Below, one piece after another: positions 1 through 6,267 of a DNA stretch of 8,047 nt. The stretch is from Oscillospiraceae bacterium (lineage in GTDB: Bacteria > Bacillota_A > Clostridia > Oscillospirales > CAG-272). The notes beneath the pieces were generated by a model, which worked only from the letters and a program-made list of their open reading frames with translations, did no database searches and was not told where the DNA came from. Each line of letters opens with the position of its first letter. Within the stretch, counting starts at the first letter, position 1. Position numbers and translations under genes: made by a program. The stretch lies in the NCBI GenBank assembly GCA_015064195.1, contig SVSO01000128.1, positions 1 to 8,047 on the forward strand, read 5' to 3'.

Positions 1-723
1 TGCAGATGGTGTCACAATCCGGAGGGGCTTTCGCCCCATCCGGAGCTGATGGTGCGCACGGCCCGATGCCGGAAATGCGGGCTGTGCAGACGTCCCTGCG
101 AGCATCCGGAGTGCAAACCCTTTGACCGATGCCTCCACGCTTGTCCCGACGGACTGGTATCCGTTGCCGGAACGGTCTGGGAAGCGGATGCGCTGGCGAA
201 AAAACTGCTGCAGAATGCGGATTTCATGGCGTCATCGGGGGGCGGCGTCACCATTTCCGGCGGTGAACCGACCCTGCAGGCGGATTTCGTCTGCGAGCTG
301 CTTGATAAACTCTCCGGCGTACACCGTGCAATCCAGACCTGCGGCTTCTGTCCGGCGGACAAATTCACGGCGGTCATTTCCCGCTGTGATTATGTGATGA
401 TGGACATCAAGCTGGCGGATGATGCCATGCACCGGGAATACTGCGGGGTGAGCAATGGTCTGATCCTCGAAAATTTCGCCCGGCTGAAGGCTTCGGGAAA
501 AGCGTTCACCATCCGCGTGCCGCTGATCCCCGACATCACCGATACGCCGGAAAATCTGTCTGCGATTTCAGCAATCGTCGGCGATTCTCCTGTGGAGCTG
601 CTGCCCTACAACAGCTTTGCCGGCGCGAAATATGAGGGCGTGGGCAGAGTCTACACGCTTCCCGATAAGAAAAACAATCCGGTGGATGCCGGAATCTTCA
701 AAAATGCGAAACTCAAAGCATAA
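1..723 (+). CDS. Glycyl-radical enzyme activating protein (radical SAM), 5'-truncated
   Basis: This protein uses a [4Fe-4S] cluster and S-adenosylmethionine to place a glycyl radical on a partner enzyme of the pyruvate formate-lyase/dehydratase type in the anaerobic cytoplasm. The reading frame is open from base 1, so the start lies outside; numbering here begins at base 1. The first residues, CRWCHNPE, are the end of the radical SAM CxxxCxxC motif, so only the first cluster cysteine is missing. A cysteine-rich ferredoxin-like insert follows (Cys23, 26, 29, 33, 38, 44, 48). Next come GGGVTISGGEP (80-90, SAM-binding GGEP), a MMDIKL strand near 136, RVPLIPDITD near 176 and a C-terminal LLPYNSF segment, all typical of the family. 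An internal ATG at 49 would remove the cluster motif and is not the true start. The partner radical enzyme is not in the window and is probably upstream. The substrate cannot be told from the activase alone. The family is secure; the exact subtype is unknown. Confidence 0.93.
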   Translation, partial: CRWCHNPEGLSPHPELMVRTARCRKCGLCRRPCEHPECKPFDRCLHACPDGLVSVAGTVWEADALAKKLLQNADFMASSGGGVTISGGEPTLQADFVCELLDKLSGVHRAIQTCGFCPADKFTAVISRCDYVMMDIKLADDAMHREYCGVSNGLILENFARLKASGKAFTIRVPLIPDITDTPENLSAISAIVGDSPVELLPYNSFAGAKYEGVGRVYTLPDKKNNPVDAGIFKNAKLKA

Positions 724-748
724 TGATAGTTTGAAAGGATGAACGATC

Positions 749-2773
749 ATGAACATTCTCGAGAATATGAAGCCGTGGTATATGCTGGCGGATAAGGATG
801 AGCATTTTGACTTTGCGGACGGACAGTTTGCCGTCACCTCCGAGGAGATCGACGGCCTGACGGTGGTATCCGTCAGGGCGGCACTTCCCCAGGGACGCCT
901 CCATGCAGACTGCGCGGCGGCCATTACGATTCCCACGCTCGGTGAGGTCGAGGGCTGGTTTGCCAACTTCCAGAACTGCGACCATTGGTGCAAGCCCAAA
1001 TTCGGCAAGGAGCTCTCGGAGATCCCGAACCGCACACAGGCACTTTTATGGAAAAAGCCCTGTGGCTGCTACGGATTCATCCTGCCGCTGGTTGACAAAA
1101 TCTACAAGACGGCCATCCGCGGCGCAGAGGGCGGCATGGAGTTCTACCTCTATTCCAACGTCTCCGACCTGTCGGAGATCGACACCCACGCTTTCATCTG
1201 CGGTGAGGGAAGCGATCCCTACAAGCTGATGAACGACTGCGCGCGCCTTGCTGTGAAGGTGCTTCAGAGCGGTGGAAAGGTTCGCGCCGATCGCCGGTAC
1301 AACGAGCTGTTTGAATATCTCGGCTGGTGCTCGTGGGACGCCATGGAGATCCGCGTCAGCACGGAGGGACTGCTTGAAAAGTGCGAGGAGCTGAAGGCCA
1401 AGAACATCCCCGTCAAGTGGGCGATCATCGACGATATGTGGGCAGAATGCGACCAGCTGCGGGACATCCCCGACACGCTGACCCGCGCCACCGGTATGTT
1501 CGGCGTCATGCATTCCTCCAAGCTCCGCAGCTTTGAGGCTGACCCCAAGCGTTTCCCGAAGGGACTTGCGGACTGCATCTCCAGAATGAAGGAATACGGC
1601 CTGAAGGTTGGTATGTGGCATCCCATCAACGGCTATTGGGCCGCCATCGATCCCGATTCCGAACTGGCGGAGAAATATAAGGATCTGCTCATCAAGACCC
1701 CGAACGGCAGACTCATGCCCCGCATGGAGCAGGATAAGATCTTCATGTTCTACCATGCATTCCACACCTTCCTTGCGGAGTGCGGCACGGATTTCGTGAA
1801 GATCGACAATCAGGGCGGCGTTTACAACGGCTACCGGAACGTGTATCCGGTGGGACAGGCAGCCCGCGCCATGCAGAATGCCATCTCCGCATCCGTTGGC
1901 GCACATTTTGATAACAACATCATCAACTGCATGGGCATGGCCAGCGAGAATATGTTCAACCGTCCTCAGGGCGCGATCTCCCGCTGCTCCGGCGACTTCC
2001 AGCCGGAAAACCGTGCGTGGTTCATCCGACATCTGCTGGCCTGCGCATACAATTCGCTGGTACAGGGTATGTTCTTCTGGAGCGACTGGGATATGTGGTG
2101 GTCGGACGATGAGCAGGCACTCAAGAATTCCGTCCTGCGTGCCATTTCCGGCGGCCCCATCTACGTTTCCGACAAGATCGGACGCAGCCGCCCCGAGATT
2201 TTTAGGCCGCTCTGCTATTCCGACGGCCGCATCCTCCGCTGTGCCGATCCCGCAATTCCCACCGAGGAGAGCCTCGTCTGCGATCCCGAAACCTCGAAGA
2301 AGATCTTCAAGGTGAAGAACACTTACGATGTGGGCGGCGTTGTGGCGGCTTACAATCTGGATTCCGAGGAATCCCCTGTCACCGGCACCATCAGCGCGGC
2401 TGACATCGGCGCGGACTATGATGAATATGTGATCTACGAGCATTTCAGCGGCGAAGTGACCGTGCTGAAGCGCGGCGAAGTGCTGGAGGTAACGCTGAAG
2501 GATCACGATGATTTCCGCCTTTACAACATCGTTCCGGTAACGGACGGCATGGCGGTGCTGGGCCTCATCGACAAATTCAACGCGCCCATGGCTGCAAAGC
2601 ACGAATTCGGCGGCGTTTATTCCCTCTATGAGGGCGGCCGGTTCGCATTCGTCTGCACCGACGGCAAGACGCGCACTGTGACCACCGAGAGCGGCGTATA
2701 TCAGCCGGTCGCGGACGGCAAGCTCTGCACCGTTGAACTCCCGCTCACCGACCGTCACGCAGAGATCAAATAA
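749..2773 (+). CDS. GH36 raffinose synthase/Sip1-type protein (putative alpha-galactosidase)
   Basis: This is a 674-residue cytoplasmic glycoside hydrolase-type protein with no signal peptide or membrane segment. It matches the raffinose synthase/Sip1 branch of GH36. An N-terminal beta-rich region (about 1-180) leads into a TIM barrel opened by LGWCSWD (191-197) and WAIIDDMW (224-231). The predicted nucleophile is Asp353 in DFVKIDNQ (348-355). The predicted acid/base is Asp416 in SRCSGDFQPEN (411-421), which corresponds to the SDDFWP-like motif of plant enzymes with the first Asp replaced by Gly. SDWDMWW (445-451) and GGPIYVSDK follow as in raffinose synthases, then a C-terminal beta domain (about 520-674). 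Bacterial members usually act on, or are predicted to act on, alpha-galactosides; hydrolysis versus galactosyl transfer cannot be decided from sequence. The ATG at 749 has an AAAGGA site at 734-739. The gene starts 25 bases after the activase and ends 23 bases before the next gene, so co-transcription is likely. The family is sure, the substrate is not. Confidence 0.88.
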   Translation: MNILENMKPWYMLADKDEHFDFADGQFAVTSEEIDGLTVVSVRAALPQGRLHADCAAAITIPTLGEVEGWFANFQNCDHWCKPKFGKELSEIPNRTQALLWKKPCGCYGFILPLVDKIYKTAIRGAEGGMEFYLYSNVSDLSEIDTHAFICGEGSDPYKLMNDCARLAVKVLQSGGKVRADRRYNELFEYLGWCSWDAMEIRVSTEGLLEKCEELKAKNIPVKWAIIDDMWAECDQLRDIPDTLTRATGMFGVMHSSKLRSFEADPKRFPKGLADCISRMKEYGLKVGMWHPINGYWAAIDPDSELAEKYKDLLIKTPNGRLMPRMEQDKIFMFYHAFHTFLAECGTDFVKIDNQGGVYNGYRNVYPVGQAARAMQNAISASVGAHFDNNIINCMGMASENMFNRPQGAISRCSGDFQPENRAWFIRHLLACAYNSLVQGMFFWSDWDMWWSDDEQALKNSVLRAISGGPIYVSDKIGRSRPEIFRPLCYSDGRILRCADPAIPTEESLVCDPETSKKIFKVKNTYDVGGVVAAYNLDSEESPVTGTISAADIGADYDEYVIYEHFSGEVTVLKRGEVLEVTLKDHDDFRLYNIVPVTDGMAVLGLIDKFNAPMAAKHEFGGVYSLYEGGRFAFVCTDGKTRTVTTESGVYQPVADGKLCTVELPLTDRHAEIK

Positions 2774-2796
2774 TTAAAAATTCCGGAGACTGCCCG

Positions 2797-3900
2797 ATGT
2801 TCGATATTGTGATACGCATCATTCTGTTTGCCGCCGCTGCGGTTGTGTGCTTCTGCATGGTTGTGGAGGTTCTCAAAGTGCGCGTCAAGCGGGAGAGCGC
2901 AATATCGGACGCGGGCGGTATTGATGAAATGGTGTCCGTCCGGGTGAATTCCTGCACCCATTCGATGCAGATCCGCGGCCGGGATCGGACACGGCCGGTG
3001 CTGCTCATGCTTCACGGCGGCCCTGGCAATCCGCTCATGCCCATCTCCCATGTGTTCGGACGCGGACTGGAGGCGCATTTCATCGTGTGCCACTACGATC
3101 AGCGGTGCGCGGGCAAAAGCTACGAGCCCGGCATGGAAAGCGGCATCGTTCCCACCCTTGATCTGATGGCGGATGACTGTCTGCACATCGTCATGTATCT
3201 GAAGGAGCGGTTCGGCAGGGAGAAGATCCTGCTCGCCGGCCATTCGTGGGGCACGGTGCTGGGAACAACTCTGGTGCGCCGGTATCCAAAGCATTTCCTC
3301 GGCTATATCGGCATCGGTCAGCTGGTGGATTTTGTGGAAAACGAGCGCATCTGCTACGATACGGTGCTTCGCGATGTGAAAATGCGCCGGGAACGCCGCT
3401 CTGAGGAGGAGCTTTGCCGCATTGCACCGTATCCGGACGGCGATCGGATCGAGCCGGACAAATGCATGATCCTGCGGCGGCATTCCACCGTGTACAATTT
3501 CCGCAAGACCACGGCGGGACTTGCCGGTGCGTTCCGGTATGTGCGCAGTGTGCTCCGGTCGCCGGCCTATTCCCTCCGCGATACCACCGTCTATGCCCAC
3601 AATATTTTTGATACCTACCGCCGCATCATTTCCCGGGATCTGGCGGAATATTCGGTGTACCGGTATCCGCTCCGGTATGATGTACCCATGTATTTCATCA
3701 GCGGAGAGGGCGACACCATGACGCCCATCTCGCTGTCACGCCGGTTTTATGAGCAGCTGGACTGCCCGGATAAGCAGTTTTTTACCGTCGCGGGCGCAGG
3801 GCATTCGCCTATGCTTGACCGTCCGGGACTGTTTGCCGATATCGTGGCAAACCGTATTTATCCCCGCATCATGCTTCACGAAAGGATGAAAAAAACATGA
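2797..3900 (+). CDS. Membrane-anchored alpha/beta hydrolase, S33 (proline iminopeptidase-like)
   Basis: This 367-residue protein has an alpha/beta-hydrolase fold. The N-terminus (about residues 3-25) is a single hydrophobic segment followed by a basic stretch, so the protein is probably membrane-anchored. Which side the catalytic domain faces is not settled. HGGPG at 73-77 is the oxyanion-hole motif typical of S33 iminopeptidases. DQRCAGKS (101-108) corresponds to the usual DQRGxGxS, with Cys in place of the first Gly. The nucleophile is Ser150 in GHSWG (148-152). Asp306 in GEGDTMTP and His336 in GAGHSP complete a plausible triad. The residues between about 190 and 285 would form the cap. The ATG at 2797 has GGAG at 2785-2788. 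The gene overlaps the next gene by four bases, so the two are likely translationally coupled. Peptide or ester hydrolysis is inferred from the family; the substrate is unknown, and HGGPG alone does not prove iminopeptidase activity. Confidence 0.85.
   Translation: MFDIVIRIILFAAAAVVCFCMVVEVLKVRVKRESAISDAGGIDEMVSVRVNSCTHSMQIRGRDRTRPVLLMLHGGPGNPLMPISHVFGRGLEAHFIVCHYDQRCAGKSYEPGMESGIVPTLDLMADDCLHIVMYLKERFGREKILLAGHSWGTVLGTTLVRRYPKHFLGYIGIGQLVDFVENERICYDTVLRDVKMRRERRSEEELCRIAPYPDGDRIEPDKCMILRRHSTVYNFRKTTAGLAGAFRYVRSVLRSPAYSLRDTTVYAHNIFDTYRRIISRDLAEYSVYRYPLRYDVPMYFISGEGDTMTPISLSRRFYEQLDCPDKQFFTVAGAGHSPMLDRPGLFADIVANRIYPRIMLHERMKKT
3881..3900 (+). promoter_or_regulatory. RBS and ATGA start-stop overlap coupling hydrolase and comEC-like gene
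   Basis: AAAGGA at 3881-3886 lies 10 bases before the ATG at 3897. That ATG shares ATGA with the TGA stop of the hydrolase gene (3898-3900). The arrangement fixes the start of the comEC-like gene and suggests translational coupling. A run of seven A (3889-3895) sits between the two elements. Confidence 0.75.
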
Positions 3901-6158
3901 ATTTCTTACGCCGCCGACCGCTTGCATTTGCCATCAGTATCGGAATGCTTGCGGCAGCGGCGGGATTTTTTCTTCCGGGCCCGTGGAAGCTGCTTCCCGC
4001 ACTTCTGTCCATCGCCGCGATCTTTGTTGTCACCGCCATTCTTCGCCGCCGGGATGTGGACGAGATCTGCAATATGCCGGCCACACCCTTTCTTATCCTG
4101 ACCGCGGTCATCGTTTGCTGTATGATGCTCACCTCTTGGGCATTCTTCGATCTGTATGCCTCTCCGTACGATCAGCTCGCAGACGGAACCATCGACGCCA
4201 CGATTCTTGAGGTGCGCGGCCAGTATTCCTTCTGCACCACTTATGTGGTACGGATGAATCGGCTTGACGGCGAAAAAGTGAATGCGAAGGGCCTGCTCAC
4301 CAGTGAGACAGCCATAGGGCTCATTCCCGGCGATACCTTCACCTGCGATGTGGAATTCGTGCCGCTGGATGAATTTTACGGCGCGTTTGATGTGACCACC
4401 GGGACGATGCTGTCGAATCGGTATGTGTTCACCTGCAATACTGTCGGAAACGCGGAATTTACCGGCTATCATCCGAATCTTGAGGTGAGATTCACACAGC
4501 TGCGGGACTATCTGTCGGCGAAGATGGGGCTTTATCTCGATTATGACACCAAAATGCTGGCGAGAGCACTTCTGCTGGGTCAGCGGGAGCATGAAGGGAA
4601 GATCTGGCGGGATTTCATCAGCACCGGAACCATCCATCTGCTGGCAGTCAGCGGTCTGCATCTGTCCATCCTCACGGGAATGCTGCTGGAGTTTCTTCTG
4701 CGCATCGGCATCGGCTACCGCACACGGCATATCATCACCGTAGGATTTATTCTGTTCTACATGGCACTGCTGGGATTCCCGCTGGCGGTGGTACGCGCGG
4801 GCATCATGCTCATCATCGCCTATTCCTCCTTCTTTCTGGAGCGGCGCAGTGACAGCATCACCTCGCTCTTTCTTGCGGGCGGGCTGATCGTTCTCTGCGA
4901 TCCGGCGGCCATCTGTGACAGAGGCTTTGCACTCTCCTTCACCGCCACGCTGGGGCTTCTGCTGTTCGCCGGCGATGCGCGGAAATTTTCCTATCGGATC
5001 TTCGGCAGTGATCGGCGGTTTGCCATGCTCCGGCGCGCATTCACGGCGGTGACTGTGAGCTTCGGCGTTATCATGTTCGTGCTGCCTTTGCAGTGGATCT
5101 ATTTCGGCGAAGTCTCTCTCCTCTCCGTTCCGGCGACGCTGCTGCTCACGCCGATCTGCGAGCTGCTTTTATGGCTCATGCCGCCATTTCTCATCTTCGC
5201 ACTGCTCGGATTTCATTTTCTCTGCGGACGGCTCGGCTGGATCATCACGGTGCTGGCGGGATTTGTGGAGATCCTTGTGGGCTGGATGGCATCCGTTTCG
5301 CCCCTCATCTCCCTCCGCTATTTCTTCGCGCCGATCATCATTATCATGACTGTCTGCGTCATCGTGCGGATGATGCTCAAAAATGTGGAGAGCTGGGTCT
5401 ATGCCCTCGCGCCTGTTACGGCATCCGCGCTGATCTATCTCATCTGCGTGCAGACGTGGGAGCTGGCGCACATTCACACGCATACGCTGGATTTTGTTCA
5501 GTACAAGCGGGATGAAGCACTTGTGCTGGTCACATCGGGTGAGAGCATTGTCATTGATCTGACCGCCGGAACGAGTGTGTCCATGTTTCAGGTGCAGAAA
5601 GCACTGAAGGCCAATGCCAGGACCTCGGTGGATACACTGGTGCTGACCCATCTTCACCGCAAGCACGCCGGTTCTGTCCGTGCGCTCTGTAATGGGCGGA
5701 TGGTAAAGTGGCTGATGGTGCCTGAGCCGATGGACGATGAGGAACGCTGGTATCTGGCGGGCATTCTCGATGCGGCGGAGGAATACGGTCTGGAAGTGAT
5801 GTCCTATTCCCGGGAATCGGAGACATCCATCCGCTTCGGCGAGGTGACGATGGAGCTTGCCGCCTTTGCGGAGATTGAGCGATCGGTGCATCCCATGGTG
5901 GGCATCCGCTTTGTGAACGGCGATTTCACCTTCGCCTACGGATGCGGCGCGGTCTGGGAAAATGACTATCTGTGGGAATATGTCAGCGATGCGGACAGAC
6001 TGCTTCTCGGCAGGCATGGGCCGCTTTACAAAACGCCGCCGGACACGCTTCCCGCTGACTGCATGGTCATTGCCCACGCCTCGCATCCCATCCTCGCAGA
6101 TATGCCCGGACTCTACACAACGGACGACGAGCTGCCGCATTTTTTGCTCGAACCGTAA
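3897..6158 (+). CDS. ComEC/Rec2-family competence-type membrane protein with degenerate C-terminal domain
   Basis: At 753 residues this is the normal length for ComEC/Rec2, the channel that takes single-stranded DNA across the membrane during transformation. Hydrophobic segments near 8-28, 33-50 and 62-84 are followed by a soluble region (about 90-215) where ComEC proteins carry an OB-like domain. The multi-spanning competence domain runs from about 225 to 520 and includes IHLLAVSGLHLSI (246-258) and DPAAICDRGFALSF (335-348), both family hallmarks. The C-terminal part (about 530-740) aligns with the metallo-beta-lactamase-like domain but is eroded. The DVGQGD position reads LDFVQYKRDEA (Asp532). 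The usual IDGG reads IDLTAG (Asp554). HxHxDH reads HLHRKH (585-590). The TGD position reads YGC (Cys683). The final HHGS reads RHGP (706-709). Family membership is firm. Nuclease activity of the C-terminal domain is doubtful. No other competence gene is in the window, so a role in DNA uptake is inferred from the family. Confidence 0.88.
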   Translation: MNFLRRRPLAFAISIGMLAAAAGFFLPGPWKLLPALLSIAAIFVVTAILRRRDVDEICNMPATPFLILTAVIVCCMMLTSWAFFDLYASPYDQLADGTIDATILEVRGQYSFCTTYVVRMNRLDGEKVNAKGLLTSETAIGLIPGDTFTCDVEFVPLDEFYGAFDVTTGTMLSNRYVFTCNTVGNAEFTGYHPNLEVRFTQLRDYLSAKMGLYLDYDTKMLARALLLGQREHEGKIWRDFISTGTIHLLAVSGLHLSILTGMLLEFLLRIGIGYRTRHIITVGFILFYMALLGFPLAVVRAGIMLIIAYSSFFLERRSDSITSLFLAGGLIVLCDPAAICDRGFALSFTATLGLLLFAGDARKFSYRIFGSDRRFAMLRRAFTAVTVSFGVIMFVLPLQWIYFGEVSLLSVPATLLLTPICELLLWLMPPFLIFALLGFHFLCGRLGWIITVLAGFVEILVGWMASVSPLISLRYFFAPIIIIMTVCVIVRMMLKNVESWVYALAPVTASALIYLICVQTWELAHIHTHTLDFVQYKRDEALVLVTSGESIVIDLTAGTSVSMFQVQKALKANARTSVDTLVLTHLHRKHAGSVRALCNGRMVKWLMVPEPMDDEERWYLAGILDAAEEYGLEVMSYSRESETSIRFGEVTMELAAFAEIERSVHPMVGIRFVNGDFTFAYGCGAVWENDYLWEYVSDADRLLLGRHGPLYKTPPDTLPADCMVIAHASHPILADMPGLYTTDDELPHFLLEP

Positions 6159-6185
6159 CATTTTTGAAAATTTACAGCTTCTATG

Positions 6186-6214
6186 TTGAAATTGTCACAG
6201 AAAGGGTGTAAAAT
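6186..6214 (+). promoter_or_regulatory. Predicted sigma-70/sigma-A promoter for the M16 gene pair
   Basis: TTGAAA at 6186-6191 and TAAAAT at 6209-6214 are separated by exactly 17 bases, and each differs by one base from the consensus. It sits in the AT-rich 109-base gap after the comEC-like gene. The transcript would begin near 6220-6222, giving a leader of about 47 bases before the ATG at 6268. It makes the two M16 genes a unit of their own, although read-through from upstream remains possible because no terminator is visible. Confidence 0.75.
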
Positions 6215-6230
6215 GATAGATACTAACATA

Positions 6231-6251
6231 CCGCGCCCTGTCAATGCGCGG
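6231..6251 (+). promoter_or_regulatory. GC-only hairpin in the predicted 5' leader of the M16 operon
   Basis: CCGCGC at 6231-6236 and GCGCGG at 6246-6251 are perfect reverse complements with a 9-base loop. The hairpin lies between the predicted transcription start and the ATG at 6268 and reaches the edge of the purine-rich ribosome site. There is no following run of T, so it is not an intrinsic terminator. It may affect translation or RNA stability; a chance occurrence in GC-rich DNA is also possible. Confidence 0.45.
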
Positions 6252-6261
6252 GGAAAGTGAG
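6250..6261 (+). promoter_or_regulatory. Ribosome binding region deciding the start of the yfmF-like gene
   Basis: A purine-rich stretch containing GGGGAAAG and GTGAG ends 6 bases before the ATG at 6268. The in-frame ATG at 6244 has only a pyrimidine-rich CCCTGTCA before it and lies within the leader hairpin. This favours 6268 as the start. Confidence 0.55.
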
Positions 6262-6267
6262 AATACT

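Noticed and set aside
1046..2758. 570-residue open frame on the minus strand opposite the GH36 gene
   Set aside because: The + strand frame has clear GH36 motifs along its whole length. The minus frame has no recognisable domain, and its long openness follows from the codon bias of the + strand gene.
3013..3027. Naming the hydrolase a true proline iminopeptidase (pip) from HGGPG
   Set aside because: HGGPG is shared by many S33 hydrolases, and this protein has a membrane anchor unlike classical cytoplasmic iminopeptidases, so only the family is given.
2755..3600. 281-residue open frame on the minus strand opposite the hydrolase
   Set aside because: It is His/Ala/Arg-rich with no domain signal, and it lies opposite a gene with a complete catalytic triad.
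5169..6161. 330-residue open frame on the minus strand opposite the comEC-like gene
   Set aside because: The composition is typical of antisense shadows (many His and Arg), it has no motif, and the + strand is well supported here.
6159..6185. Possible intrinsic terminator after the comEC-like gene
   Set aside because: There is a T run and A/T-rich sequence but no GC-rich stem before it; only very short A/T complementarity is present.
6244..6267. Earlier ATG as start of the yfmF-like gene
   Set aside because: No ribosome binding site precedes it, and it falls within the leader hairpin. The ATG at 6268 has a purine-rich site and gives an N-terminus matching the family.
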